Shown: positions 31,652 to 43,837, numbered from the stretch's first letter. The stretch: 64,000 nucleotides of DNA from Muscardinus avellanarius (GCA_963383645.1 OY726566.1:95509321-95573320); one strand, 5' to 3'. The notes: a model not told the origin generated them from the letters alone. Numbers and translations: made by a program.

Positions 31652-31689
31652 CTTGAGTAAGAGAGCCTATCAATCACTCGGAGTGGGAC

Positions 31690-31840
31690 TTGCTTGTTCA
31701 AAATGCAGGTTCCTGGGCTGCACTTAAGAGAGCCTGACTTGTTAGGTCTGCGATATGGTTATTGTGACCAGAGATCCCAAAGAAGGCAGTCCTCAGACCT
31801 TAATCTGAAAAACACTGCCCCAAACGAAGCTTTGGTGTCC
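31690..31840. mobile_element. MER5-like hAT DNA transposon fragment
   Basis: GGGACTTGCTTGTTCAAAATGCAGG...CCTGGGCTGCAC...CTGAAAAACACTGCCCC follows the short hAT-type (MER5-like) order. Confidence 0.55.
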
Positions 31841-33086
31841 TGCTTACGCTCACGGCTCTATGTGACCTTGGTCTGCTGCCAGTCCTGTCCTTGGTACTCT
31901 TCTTTGGGTGCTGAAATCCTGAAGAGACTTAGATTCTATAGCTAGAGATAATAGATATTCTGGGATATATGTTGAGAAAGCCCTTCAAATTAGTGAGGTG
32001 TTTTTGAGAAGAAAAAGACAGTGTGGTTCTATTGTTAGCTGGTATTGTCCAGGGTTGGAGGTTTATCTCTATTAACTTTAATAGTCAGTTACTCTCAGTG
32101 TCTGTGTTTCGTGCTGGAAAACCTGTCACCAAGGAGCTTAAGGCTTTGGCCAGGTCACTGGTAAAAGTCTTGTTTTTCCTCCCTAAGCAGTCCACTAAGA
32201 CGTTGGCTGGCTTTGGTGGTATGTGCTCTTCACAATGTGATTGTTTTGGTTTTGACCACTAGTCAAACACCACTACAGTACATATTCTGTGGACCAACTG
32301 TGTCTGTTTAGAAATGTAGTTGTCTGCTCTTGAAAATATGGGGGATATATTCCAAGATGTATGCCAAAAACTGGGGGTAGGACTGAATGTGGTACACTTT
32401 TTTTCCTCTCTTATTTATTCTGTTCATAGACCCCAGCAACCTTGGAAAACTGTATTTTTTTTCTTACTGAGTAGAGAACTTTCACCTTTTTACCTAAAGC
32501 AAGCACTTCACAGCTTCTCTTTGGCATATCTGAGCTGCCAGACACACTATTCGTGGGATTTGGGGCCATTACTAAGTAAAGTAGGGTTTTTTGAATACAA
32601 GTCCTGTGAAACTCAGTCATCAACCTGATAGACAAATTAGTTATGAGGTGACTAATGGGCAGGTAGTGTATGCAGTATGGGTACACTGCATAAAGGGGTC
32701 GTCCACATCCCAGGAGGGCCTAGCATGGGGCAACACAAGATTTAATCACGCTACTCAGAATGATGTGAAATTTAAAACTTATGAGTTACTTATTTCTGAA
32801 ATTTTCTATTTAATATTTCCAGACTGTAGTTGATTGCAGGTAACTGAAACAATAGAGAAAAAACCACAGATAAGGATAGACTAGTGTGTTTGCCCAGGAA
32901 TAATAAGCCCCATAAAACTATTGCAGGGACCTCCAGCTCTGGGAGATCAACCATCAGTCCCATTGTTGTGAGGGACTCCATTTATATCTTAATGGAGTAT
33001 TGAACCTGGAACTTCTAAATTTTTAAAACCACTGGTAATTTTATTTTCTTTCAGCTGGTTTCTCTTAATTAATTTTATATGATTTT
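31841..33086. other. No feature recognised over 1.2 kb
   Basis: Several short open frames on both strands (80-100 codons) without domains. No repeats recognised. Confidence 0.45.
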
Positions 33087-33155
33087 ACTATAGACATACC
33101 TCATGCCATTATGCTTCTCTTTATTGTACTTCAAAGATACATATTTTCGTAGTAC
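33087..33155. mobile_element. Tigger1-like fragment
   Basis: AGACATACCTCATGCCATTATGCTTC...TTTATTGTACTTCAAAGATAC resembles the Tigger1 terminus. Confidence 0.55.
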
Positions 33156-34050
33156 TTAATTCTTGGAGAATATTCTTTAGCCTACTATTGTCTTGCCCAG
33201 TTTCATTGTTTTTAATATTCTTGGATTCCTTCTTTGTTATCTTTTGCTTAATATTCTATTGAATCATGCTCCATTTTATACCACTCTGTCTTGTTCAGTA
33301 TTTAATCTATAATTTTATTCATTTACTTTGATTGCTTGATAGCTATGACTTCTTATAAACAGCAAAATTGAATCTTGGGTGAATCTTTTACATCTTTGTT
33401 TAGCATGGAAAATCACTTTCAAGTGAGACAGATTTGGTGTACTAGTTTTGATGACTTGCTTTGTCATCCTCTCAGCTCCTTATTTATGCTTTCTTTATTC
33501 GAAGCATGTTTCGCTCAGGAGTTGTTTGAAATCTGTGCCATTTGCCGTCTGTTTCTCTTGGGGCAATTCTAACGAGAAGCCATCCCTGTTGAGCGGGTGT
33601 TGCCAAGCCACTGGCACGTCAGCTCTTTTCAGTAGGGACCAGACTGCAAGGTGATGTGATGAGAAGGCCAGGAACTTAAAATTTCTTCAGTCGTCACTTT
33701 GATTATTAAAAAAAAGTGTGCTTCAGTAAATGGCAGCCCATGAGTAGTATTCAAACTTGTTATTATTTATGGGGGATGAGGAGTGAGTGCTGATTATCCT
33801 CCTTGCTGTCCTTTGGGAAAAACTTAATGGCAAATTTCATTATGCAACCCTGTGTCACGGACTGAAATGACTTAAAACTTGGCCCATGTCAAGTTTTAAA
33901 ATGGTTTGATTTAGAATAGAGTGGGTCTTGTCCAAGGACCTGGGAAAAATCTGTTCCCAGGTGACCTCAAATGTTGACACCACTTCTCTTACTTACGAAG
34001 ATACTAGACTGTGGTTTAGTTGAAGAATCCTGTTTTTAAGAAAGAAATAA
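33156..34050. other. No feature recognised
   Basis: AT-rich to 33400, then mixed. Unassigned. Confidence 0.45.
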
Positions 34051-34259
34051 ACCGGGCATGGTGGTGCACACTTGTAATCCCTGCATTCAGGAGGAAGAGA
34101 CAGGAGGATCTGGGTTTGCGGCCAGCCTCAGCTACTTAGTGAGGCCCTCTGCAACTCAGTGAGACCCTGTTTCAAAATAAAGAATAAAGAATATAAACAA
34201 TAGGGCTGGGGGTGTAGCTCAGAGGTATAAAGCCCCTGGTTCCATTCCCAGTACCACAA

Positions 34260-34306
<47 letters not shown>

Positions 34307-34310
34307 AAAC
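34051..34310 (+). mobile_element. B1-dID SINE with (AAAG)n tail
   Basis: Long-type copy (CCGGGCATGGTGGTGCACAC; GGGCTGGGGGTGTAGCTCAG). The tail has expanded into (AAAG)n at 34261-34309. The left flank AAGAAAGAAAT suggests the microsatellite was seeded by the right target duplication. Confidence 0.93.
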
Positions 34311-34879
34311 AAAACAACACAACACAACTCAAATAATAACTGGGTTTTAGATAGCAGGGGAGTCAGAGCAGTAGACAGTTCCCTGAAGCCTCTGTAGGTG
34401 TGTTACTCACTGACTGTGAATCCTGAGAGGAAGTTAAGTGTTCTCAGACGTTACCACTAAGTAGCCCTTAGCCAGGGCTGGGGATGCCATTGGTGATACC
34501 AACTTTTATGCCTCTTCAGCTATTATTTGCTTTTTATGAACCTTCGCTCATCTCTGAGTCACTTTTTAACTCATTTCTGTCCATTTCTTGGTCTGGCGAA
34601 GTTTCTAAACTGACTTTATCTTCTGTGTTTGAATTAAAGAAGAAAACTGCATTTCAAAGATAAGTACTTGTTTAACCACTTTGGATGAATCATGCCTTTA
34701 CTTTTTTGTGGGCCTTTGTTATTGAGAATTTATGAGCTAATATCCACTTAAGGTAGCACTGATAGCCCTGTTTTAAATATCTATCTACTATAACGATGGA
34801 CCTATCAATCAATGAATTCCTCACCCCCCACTCTCTCTTCCCTTTCTATCTTTCCTCTCTCCCTCTCTCCTGTCATTTT
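34311..34879. other. No feature recognised
   Basis: Unassigned. CT-rich at 34820-34870. Confidence 0.45.
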
Positions 34880-35270
34880 TTTTCCAGAGATAGAGATAGA
34901 GATGGAGAGTGAGACTTACTTTAGGAAATTGGCTCAGGTAATTTTAGAGGGCTGACAAGTCTAAATTCTGCAAAGCAGGCTGACAGGCCAGAGACCCGGG
35001 AAAGCATTAATGTTACAGCTGAAGTTGGAAGTCCAAAGGCAGTCTGCAAACAATGGTCCTTCTTTCTTGGAGACATTGATCTTTCCCCATTAGGCCTTCA
35101 ATCGATTTGATAAGACTCTCACATTAAGGAGCATAATCTGTTTTATTTCAAGTCTATTGATTTAAGTGTTAATCTCATCTGAAAATATTTTTATAGAAAC
35201 GTCTAGAATAGTATTTGATGAAATATCTGGGCACTGTGATCTAGCTAAGTTGACATACAAAATTATCATA
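34880..35270. mobile_element. Ancient LTR-type repeat
   Basis: AGAGATAGAGATGG...GGAAATTGGCTCAGGTAATT...GGCTGACAAGTCTAAATTCTGC...CAGGCCAGAGACCCGGG...TCAAGTCTATTGATTTAAGTG...TATCTGGGCACTGTG matches the order of an old retrovirus-like repeat (family not named). Confidence 0.55.
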
Positions 35271-35289
35271 AATCCAATTTCCTTTTAGA

Positions 35290-35800
35290 GAGCTCTTCTC
35301 CTTATTTTGCGTTCTTCAGGAAGAGATGAACTTTCTCTCTGGTTTTATGGGTAAGACTGTGACCCAGACCTGACTAGTCCTAGCCCCCGATTCCCCTGGT
35401 CCAGGACACTGTGTCAAGGATGAAAATATGGCCAGGCCCAGATCAGTGAGAGTCTGTCCTGGGATTATTGGTGAAACTCTCAGGACTGAGGGTTGTCTCA
35501 TTCTTAGAGTCTGGATGCTAAGGGCCTACAAGGTTGGAGCTGTAGGAGACCATCTTTTTCCCCACACGGAAAAAGCTGGCTGGAAAATTGAGCCAACCCA
35601 GGAGGAGGAAACAGGGCTGAGAGATAGAGAACAATTTTTTGTGGACATTGTATGAACATTATTTGCAGCGCTGGGTCCAGCTATCTAGATCCATGCTTTT
35701 TTAAGCTACACAAGCTAATACATCTCTCTTTGTGCCTAAACTAGTTTGAGTTTCTGTCACTTGTAACTGAAATAATTCTGATTAATACACAATATGTTGG
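35290..35800. mobile_element. Ancient interspersed repeat
   Basis: TTCTCTCTGGTTTTATGGGT...TCAGTGAGAGTCTGTCCTGG...AAATTGAGCCAACCCAGGAG...CTAGTTTGAGTTTCTGTCAC...ATTCTGATTAATACA is a remembered old repeat order. It ends like an LTR or hAT-type element; class uncertain. The open frame at 35428-35655 is part of it. Confidence 0.5.
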
Positions 35801-37069
35801 GTACTGTTATAGGTGGCTCCCAGAGGCAACCACTTTCAATAAGTTCAGCTGATTCTTTTATTGTTTTTCTCCTCGTATCTAAACAATATGCCTTTACTGC
35901 TGTTTTGTGATTGATTTTAGTCAGCAGTTACTGATTTTCTGTTATGGTGATTGAGGATCCCCCCTCCCACTCTATTTCACATTCCCCACTCCTACTGCTT
36001 ATAATATTTGGTGAAATTGGTAGTTAGAATTTGCATTATGACAAGTTTATAAATCTTGTTTACAGAACCAAGTGCTGTTCTTCAATTATGCTTTTCTCTT
36101 TATACCTTTTATTTACCTCATACTTAACAATTGTGCTGCTTTTGCAGTTTTATTTTCTATGTATTAATGGCTATACATTTTTTTCCTAAATGCTTCTGTG
36201 TATCTGTCAGTCATCCAGAAAAGAATGTTGCAAACACTCAAAATCCTGTTTCACTCTTTGTTGTTCCCCAGAATCCTCTTTCCCACAGCCCCTGTTTGGC
36301 TGCTCAGAGCTGGACCAGCTAATCTCCAGATTCAGTGTATAGCTGTTGTCTAGAGACGTCCTTCCTCTGGCAACTTATTTTCCTGCTCCAGAGATATAGA
36401 TCATTTGTGCATTTGTGATTCCAAGTCTTTTTCTCTTAATTTTTCTCCCTCGATTTATTAAAACACATTCCTTCCTTAGAAAGCCTTAATAGGAAGTAAC
36501 CTTTTTAGTGTAAACATTGTCATATACATTATTATTTGCCCCTTCATACAAGCATGCCAGTTTGTTTGGTGGGAGAATTAAAGGCTTAAACTTAATTTTT
36601 AGTAGAAATTTACAAACATTGCTCCTCTTCCTTCTATATCCAGAGTTGCTTTGGGGAAAAGTCAGATATGATTCTGATGAACACAATTATGACCTTCTCT
36701 TTTTACCTGCTATTCCCTAACTCCATAATTATGTGATTTAGAAGTTTAAAAAATTTATTGTAATGAATATTTGATGGATGTCTTGAATCTTGAGACTTGT
36801 GCTCTACATTTTGCAAATCATCTTTTAATATTATTTTCATTATGATTTCTTCTCATCTAGTTTTCTATTATTTTTTAGAACTTTACTAGTCACACATTGG
36901 TCTTCTTTGCATTGGTCCTTTAATTTTCTTATACTTTCTTTCCTGTTTCCTGATTTTACTTTTTTGTTCTGTTTTGGGGGAGATTTCCATGAACTTATTT
37001 TCTGTTCCTTTTATTAAGTATTTTATTTCAGTTATAGTTATTTAATCATCATTTCTCTTCTTTTTCTTT
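35801..37069. other. AT-rich stretch, nothing firm
   Basis: Possibly contains an unrecognised old LINE or DNA element. No coding signal. Confidence 0.4.
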
Positions 37070-37268
37070 ATTTTTTGGTGGCACTGGGGATTGAACCTAG
37101 AGACATTCTACCTCTGAGCTACACATCCAGTCTGATTTTAAAGCAGGGTCTCACTGAGTTTCTGAGGGTCTCACTAAGTTTCTGAGGCTAGCTTTGAACC
37201 TGCAGTCCTCCTGTCTCAGCCTCTGAGTAAGTACTAGAATTACAAGCATTGCTCGACCACACCTGGCT
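37070..37268 (-). mobile_element. B1-dID SINE with internal tandem duplication
   Basis: GGCACTGGGGATTGAACCTAG and CTGTCTCAGCCTC. GGGTCTCACTRAGTTTCTGAG is repeated in tandem (about 37146-37187), an internal duplication of the linker. Confidence 0.88.
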
Positions 37269-37525
37269 TATATTCATGATTTCTAGGAGCTTCTGCTTGT
37301 TGTTTGATTTTCAAAAATACCATCCTATTCTTCCATACAAATGTATTATGGTGATATTCACTGCAATTAAAAATTCTGAAAGTTGTTGAACTGTCTACAT
37401 TTCTTGTAAGATTTGGGGGGATGCATTGGTTTTGAACTTACTTTTCACATTGAAGTCTTTTCAAGAATTTAGAATCTTGAGTTCTCTATATATGGAAGTG
37501 AGTCTCTGGATTGAAAGCTCACTGG

Positions 37526-37528
<3 letters not shown>

Positions 37529-37570
<42 letters not shown>
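37529..37570. repeat. (GT)n microsatellite
   Basis: About 21 GT units. Confidence 0.95.
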
Positions 37571-37571
<1 letters not shown>

Positions 37572-37669
37572 CAATTGTAGATGAAATTGTTGATTTATGA
37601 TTTTACTACCAAGCCAACTATCTGGACTTCTATCCAATGTCTCAGTTAATAGTCTCACTGCTTTAATCC

Positions 37670-38075
37670 CAAACAATTGACCATACAATTTGAAGGAAGG
37701 AAGATGCATCTGCTCACAGTTTTTTGGAGATTTCAGGGCTCAGTTTTTGTCAGGACAGGTCTGGTGTATAATGGTGAGAAGCAGAGAGCAAGGGCTCTGC
37801 TCTCACGTCATGGAGGCTGGAAACAAGAGAGAAGGCAAACAAGGAGATTAAAAAGCAAAAGCATAATCCCTAAGGCCACACCCCTAGGCACCCACCTTCT
37901 TTAGCTACACCCCATCTGCCGGGTTACCACCCAGTGAATCCACTACAGTGAATTTATCTGTTGATGAGATTACAACCTTCATGATTTAATCATGTCAACT
38001 CTGAACATTAATATATAAGCTCTTCAGAGGGTATGCTATATCTTTAGGGGGCATTTTATTCTATATCATAACATC
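37670..38075 (-). mobile_element. MaLR-type LTR
   Basis: TCTGCTCACAGTTTTTTGGAG...GCAGAGAGCAAGGGCTCTGC...AAGCATAATCCCTAAGGCCACACCCC...GGGTTACCACCCAGTGAATCC...CATAACATC is the antisense of the MaLR-like LTR also at 10310, 27655 and 61660. Confidence 0.7.
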
Positions 38076-38527
38076 AAAGAAGCTTCTAAATATAAGTATG
38101 CAAGCTCTATTTTCTGGGGTGACTCAGTTTTTCAAGGGAAGTCCCCTCTTGTCTTCTGCTTCCTGGGTGGTAAAGGTGATGAAGAAGGTAGTGTCTTAAA
38201 CTGTCATGATCTGGAGGGCAGTGAGGAAGACTCCTGTTTTCTTCATATGTGGTCTTTTAATTACTCTGTGTTCAGTCTTGTCCTTCATTCCTGGTATGCT
38301 CTGTGCTTGGACTCACCCTTTGAGTTACTCAGTTCCATGAACTCTGAATTCCCTGCGTTTCAGGGGAAAATACCTTACTCTTATCTATCTCTTCTTTTTG
38401 TAGACACTTGTCTCATAACTCCTGTTAGTTTGATAAGTCAGCGACCACTTCTTCCACTTTACATTTTCAAAATATCTGCTAGAATCTTCCTCAGCTATCA
38501 TTTCTTCCTCTGTTCTTCTTACCTTTG

Positions 38528-38529
<2 letters not shown>
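38076..38529. other. No feature recognised
   Basis: Pyrimidine-rich. The 120-codon plus-strand open frame at 38247-38609 is T-rich chance sequence running into the (AAT)n run. Confidence 0.5.

Positions 38530-38562
<33 letters not shown>
38530..38562. repeat. (AAT)n microsatellite
   Basis: About 11 AAT units. Confidence 0.93.
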
Positions 38563-38563
<1 letters not shown>

Positions 38564-38667
38564 TTTTTATTCATTTACTTACTGCCATTTTAGTTGTTTA
38601 GCAACATAGAAAATTTGCCATTTGGTGTGATTTGTGTAATTGATCTGCCACACTATTATTCTCATCA

Positions 38668-38855
38668 TTATTATGATTTTGGTACTGGGAATGGAACTCA
38701 GGGACATTCTCTCTCTGAGCCCAGCACTTTTTAATTTTTAAAATTTTGAAACAATGTCTATGGAAATTGCTGAGGCTGATCTCCTGAGCCTGCAATCCTC
38801 CCGCCTTATCTTCCCAAGTACTAGGATTACAGGCATGGCCCACCATGCTTGGATA
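38668..38855 (-). mobile_element. B1-dID SINE, old
   Basis: GGTACTGGGAATGGAACTCAGG...CAATCCTCCCGCCTTATC...ACTAGGATTACAGGC. Part of the dID half is deleted. Confidence 0.83.
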
Positions 38856-39239
38856 TGCCACGTTATGGCATGAGAAGGAATCAGGATCACCTGCAAGAAT
38901 CCTGATATTTTTCACTGTACTTTAAAGAAATGGACACTGGAAGTTCAAGATGGTGCATCTCGTGAGCACATTATGCAAGAGTTGATGTTGAGCTTCAGTC
39001 AGATGCATGCTCAAAGAGAGGCTCTGTCCTAGCATCAAAAGATTAGTCATAAATATGCACAGATGCTTTGAGTTAGAGTCAAGTGTTTGAGGAATGTATA
39101 TATTTTTAAACTGACTTTTCTGATTAACCAGCCAACTGCTGGTCAGGGTTATGATAAATAAAACAATTTCTACCAGTGAGCTGATGGCCTATGCTCTGGG
39201 TCTAGAAGCTAGGGTTAGGTGGAGGGCACCTGCATTTTT
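38856..39239. other. No feature recognised
   Basis: Unassigned. Confidence 0.45.
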
Positions 39240-39282
39240 GTACTTCCAGGAACCCCAGTACCACCAAAACAACAACACCACC
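39240..39282 (+). mobile_element. Orphan 3' end of a young B1-dID SINE
   Basis: CTTCCAGGAACCCCAGTACC plus ACCAAAACAACAAC: only the last 30 or so bases and tail of the young subfamily, consistent with extreme 5' truncation. Confidence 0.75.
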
Positions 39283-39485
39283 AAATTATCATTATCATTA
39301 TTTGTGTGATACTGGGGATTGAACCCAAGGGTTTTCTACCTCTGAGCTATACCCCCAGCCTTTTTTATTTTTTATTTTAAGACAGGATCTCACTAAACTA
39401 TACTGCCTTCTGGCTTCCAACCTATAACTCTCCCATCTCAGCCTCCTAAATACAGGGATCATCATACTGCAACCCTGTGCATGGT
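39283..39485 (-). mobile_element. B1-dID SINE, old
   Basis: GATACTGGGGATTGAACCCAAGG...TCTGAGCTATACCCCCAGCC and a degraded B1 half (CCATCTCAGCCTCCTAAATAC). It lies head to head with the orphan fragment. Confidence 0.85.
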
Positions 39486-39904
39486 TAATACCGCATTATT
39501 ATCTTAGAGGTTTGGAGGTCTGAAAACCAAAAAAAGTTTCAGCGGCCTAAAGTTGCTGGCAAGGCTGTGCTCCTTCTGGAAGTTCTAAAGGGGATTTCAT
39601 TCCCTTGCCTTTTCTGGCTTCTAGAGATGATCTGCATGCTTTGGCTCCTGGGCTCCTTTGATTTTCAAAGCCTACGAGTGCATCTTTGGCCTCTGACCTA
39701 GACAATGGGAGAAACTTTAGGAAAGCTGGGGAGCATCCCCAGCAGAAAGCAGTGTGAGTGTAGCTATCTCTATGGCCTGTCTGGTAGCTCTTAACCTGTG
39801 AACAGTGAACAATAATTATAGGGAACTGGATTGATGTCAAGATTTTGGAACAAAAATGGAGGCATTCAGACATTCAAAGAGAAACCCTCTAATGATTTAA
39901 CACA
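39486..39904. other. No feature recognised
   Basis: Balanced composition. The 108-codon minus-strand open frame at 39547-39873 has no recognised domain. Confidence 0.45.
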
Positions 39905-40330
39905 GGCTGACGGCATGACGGCATGTGCTGGGAGGCATGTTATCAGAATGTTAATCTGGAGGTTGAGAAACAAGGATCACAGGTTCGAGGCCAGCACCAG
40001 CAACTTAGCAAAACCCTCAGTAACTTTGTGAGACCCTGTTTTAAAAATAAATAAATAAAGGCCAGGCATGGTGGTGCACGCTTGTAATTCCCGCGCTTGG
40101 GAGGCGGAGACAGGAGGATCGTGCAGGTTCGAAGCCAGCCGCGCTGGCGTAAGAGACCCTGTTTCAAAAAAAAAAAAAAAGTATAAAATAGGTCTGGGAG
40201 TGTAGCCCGCAAGTAGAAGGGCTTCCAGGAACCCCAGTACCACCAAAGTAAATAAATAAATAAATAAATAAATAGGGGTGTAGCTCAGAGGAAGAATGAT
40301 CCTTGGGTCAGTGATCCTTGGATCCATTCC
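39905..40330 (+). mobile_element. B1-dID SINE split by a young B1-dID SINE
   Basis: Outer copy: B1 half 39905-40058 and dID end 40275-40330 (GGGGTGTAGCTCAGAGG). Inner young copy about 40060-40245 (CCGCGCTTGGGAGGCGGAG; AGCCGCGCTGGCGTAAGAG; GTAGAAGGGCTTCCAGGAAC) inserted in the A-rich linker, with AAATAAATAAAT on both sides. Confidence 0.92.
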
Positions 40331-41162
40331 AAAAAAAGAAAAGAAAAAAGAAAGAAAGAACATTAACCAGATGGGTGGATGGGTTGGTCACAGGTGTGTG
40401 AGGCTGAAGACTGGGGGTCCAGGTGGAAGGCCATTGCCCATTGCTCTAGCTCTGGTATGTGGTCAAGAGGTTAGAAGTAGCTGAGTGCGGGGGAAATGGG
40501 CTGATCATCAAGGATTTAGGGGAGATGAAGGGAAAAGAGCTATTGGAAGCATCATCTCCGGTGACGGGAGTTAACGTGAGTGGCAGGACCAGGCTACAGG
40601 GTGGCGGGCAGTGACGAAGTTCGTGTTAGTTGTAAAGATTTTGGAATAATTTGCATGGTGTCAGCAAATGTGTTTTTAAGCAGTAATTTTTGGCAATTCT
40701 GCAACAGAGAAGAAGCTCCGGCATGCAGACGGCGTGAGTCAGTCCTCTTTCAAACGAGATAAGACTCTAATACTTTAATACTCACTGAGCCTCTGTAAGA
40801 TCTTCCAACTGTCAGCCACGCTGTACACATTCACTTAGGACTGGAGAGAGTGCTTTTTCTTTCCTCCCATGAAGTGTCTAGATGAAAAGAAATTCTATAA
40901 TAATCAAAGGAAGACTAAAATTCTAATCCTTCCCTTGTCTGGAGAGCGAGAGAGGCATGAAGCCGTACTGTAGCCATCTCTGTTGACTGACCCCCTGAGG
41001 TCGGCTCAAGGGCTGAGAGTAGCCGAGGGAATGATCAGTGGAGCTATTTCTGTGCCTGTGATCTTCAGTGTGGAGCCCTGGAAAATGCAGATGAATGCTG
41101 GCGGGTCATTCCAAAGCAGGAGGAAAGGAGCCAGGGGAGGGACGGGAGGGTAAATCACAGTC
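40331..41162. other. Unassigned, GC-richer
   Basis: Contains CpG-bearing patches at 40560-40620 and 40710-40760. No gene recognised. Possibly conserved non-coding. Confidence 0.4.
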
Positions 41163-41270
41163 ACATGCCACATAATGATGTTTCCTTCAGTGGTAGATGG
41201 ACCACACATGGAAATTCCCACACTTTTCAGAATAAAACCCTGTCATTCAGCAGCATGTGATCATACTGGA
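41163..41270. mobile_element. DNA transposon-like fragment
   Basis: CACATGCCACATAATGATGTTTCC...GGTAGATGGACCACACATGG resembles the end of an old mammalian DNA transposon. Family not certain. Confidence 0.4.
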
Positions 41271-41339
41271 AAGACCCCAGGAGTCTGTAGGGGTCAGAAG
41301 TCTTGGCAAGTCTCAGTGGATAGTTTAGTTTAGTTGTTG

Positions 41340-41915
41340 TTGTTATTATTATTATTTTTCATACTTTTGTATTGAACCCAGAAGCAGTCTACCTTTGAGC
41401 TATATCCCCAGCCCTTTTTAAAACTTGTCTGTTTTTTATGGTACTGGGGATGGAACCCAGTGACATTCCACCTCTGACCTATACCCCCAATACTATTTTT
41501 TATTCTTTATTTTGAAACAGGGTTTTACTAAGTTGTAGAGGGCCTCACTAAGTAGCTGAGACTGGCTCCTGTGATCCTCCTGTCTCAGTCTCCCAAGTAC
41601 TGTAATTACAAACTTGTGTACCACGTCCGGCTCTGTTTGTTTGTTTGTTTGTTTGTTTATTTATTTATTTATTTTATTTGCAGTACTAGGGGCATTCAGC
41701 CCTGTCCTCAAACCACAATCCTCCTGTCTCAGCCTCCCAGATGCTGGGATTACAAGCGTGCACCACCATGCCCAAATTATTTGTTTTGAAGCAGGGTCTC
41801 CGAGGTTGTGGAAGGCCTCACTGTGCTGCTGAGGTTGGTCTTGAGCCTGTAATCCTCTGGTGGCAGCCTCCTATGTACTAGAATTACAGCCTGTGCACCA
41901 CCACAACTAGCTTGT
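41340..41915 (-). mobile_element. Cluster of B1-dID SINEs and fragments
   Basis: A dID fragment (41340-41420), a full copy (41440-41632), a GTTT/ATTT-tailed shortened copy (41636-41778) and a further B1-half fragment (about 41780-41912). All on the minus strand, one inserted beside another. Confidence 0.88.
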
Positions 41916-42829
41916 TTCAGTGCTTGACTCCTTCTGCCAAACCAAGGATCTGGCTCACTAAGTGTTTGCAGTACCTGTGGATCCACAGCCCTCACTTTCT
42001 CCCTCTGAAGGCTCTCACTGTGCATGTGGAAGAATGATGGCCAGAAGTGGAAAAGCTTCCAGATGTTACCCTGACTCTCTCTGAAGTTATGAGGGCAGGG
42101 CTAGCATGGCTGTGCTTGCTCACAGTGGAGGGTCAGTACTTACTGCTGTTGCTTGCTACAGCCCTGGGGGTGCTAAGGAGGCCCTGTCCCATGCTGCAGC
42201 TGACTTTTGCTTTTTAATTGCTTGGTCTGATCAACATCACCAACAAGGTCAGAAAAAAGAAAACCCTTCTGAGTTATCAGATTTTTAGGGCTTTCATACA
42301 GAGGATCCCCTCACTCGGGGCAGCCCTACCTTAGCCCATCATCTGGTATAATTAATGATATCCTGGCCTGGCTGATAAATCATGTGGTTTATCATGGCTG
42401 ATAAATCACGAGGGCTGTCCTATCTCATGGTGTAGTCAATCTGTCTCTGGGTAAGAGTGAGCCAAACCCAGAGTTCCTCCATGCTTGGGACTCCTTCCTT
42501 GCGCAAAAGAGTTCTTCCGGTGAATTCCATATTCAAAGAGAATGAGAAGTGCTTACACCCTTTCTTAGAGAGGTGCCTCTTGACAGGGACAAGAAACAGT
42601 CGCAGTGTGGCTGGCCGGGAATCGAGTTGTTCTGCTGCCTTTGAGCGGTGGGACATTGTACTTAGAACCATCTGCCTTGATCATTGCCCTGGACCTAGAG
42701 GGTCTGACTCCATCTCTTAGAAAACACCTGAGTCTTGTTCAGGCTGATCATGTGTGCTGCTGGTTGTGAGTTGTGATGGGTAAAGGCTGTTGCCACCAGC
42801 CTGGTCCTCTCTGGATAGTAACTTCCTGG
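41916..42829. other. No feature recognised
   Basis: Balanced composition. GGCTGATAAATCA is repeated at about 42370 and 42403, with GATAAA/TTTATC hairpin potential. Confidence 0.45.
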
Positions 42830-43440
42830 AAGGCAGTATCTCAAGCCATAATTCTTTTATCCTAATTACACACAGAGTCAAACACAATATCAGACGTAAA
42901 CAGCAGCTTAATAGGAAATAAATGCAATTACAATAGTTGGAGAATTATTTCTGTCTCATGGCTATGCCTCAAGCCTCTTTGGGCTTTATGAGCAAACCCA
43001 ATTTTGTTCAGCAGTCAGGAATGTTGCTTGCATTTTACTGAATCCATGCTGCTGTTTCCCCCCCCTGAGGTTATTTGTAATATTTTTTTCTTTATTAGAA
43101 AAGTTTTTAGAAAGCAGGGCTTTATAATGGGAGTTTTACAAGGAATTTTATAAAGGTAATTATTACTGAAATTAAGATGAGTAATTTTGACCCATAATTG
43201 ACTTAGAGAAATGATTTGCTTTCATGAGGAAGCAGCAATTATTGCTAGCTTCCTTGTGTGGTCTTTGGGCTTGCAATTAATTGGTCTTCTGCGAAAGGAA
43301 GCGACTCTCAGCTGAAAATGGTTTCCTGGATTGATTATAGTTACAGCTTGAGATAGATTCTTGAAGAATGCATTTGCGTTAAATCCTGCTTTCAGGAGTG
43401 TAGACTTCCCCATCAGAGATTTTTTCGATTATATCAGTGA
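42830..43440. promoter_or_regulatory. Candidate conserved non-coding block
   Basis: 600 bp free of recognisable repeats, rich in homeodomain-type cores (CCTAATTACAC, GCAATTACAATAG, GGTAATTATTACTG, GCAATTAATTGG, CATAATTGAC). The inference is from texture only; conservation cannot be seen from one sequence. Confidence 0.25.
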
Positions 43441-43667
43441 TAGTAAAAAAAAAAGATAGCAAAACTGGACAATTTATTATAATAAAACATTTTTATATTT
43501 AATAAACCTTTTATATTTATTGCCTTCCAACAAAAATTTCTAGCTTTGATCAAAGAAGAAAGCTGTGCTTACATTCTGCTTCCTAAACTTACTAAGTGAA
43601 ATTTTGGTGTGAGTTAGACCCTGTGGAAACCAATCTGTTCTTCAATTATCTAGCAAGATATCAAGTG

Positions 43668-43740
43668 CTAGAAGATTCTACTATCAATTTTCAGCCATCG
43701 TAGAGAAACCCATCAGAGGCATATAAGCCCATCAGGCAAA
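43668..43740 (+). repeat. Direct repeat D3, copy 1
   Basis: CTAGAAGATTCTACTATCAA...AAGCCCATCAGGCAAA is nearly identical to 44881-44964. Confidence 0.92.
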
Positions 43741-43836
43741 TTCTCCATGGTAGATGGCAAATATGGCTACAGATTTCTGTAGCCTCTATGATCACACCTT
43801 TGCAAAATGACTCGATAGCTCCTCCCATCAGGAGCT

Positions 43837-43837
<1 letters not shown>

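Noticed and set aside
35428..35655. 75-codon open frame
   Set aside because: Lies inside an ancient interspersed repeat.
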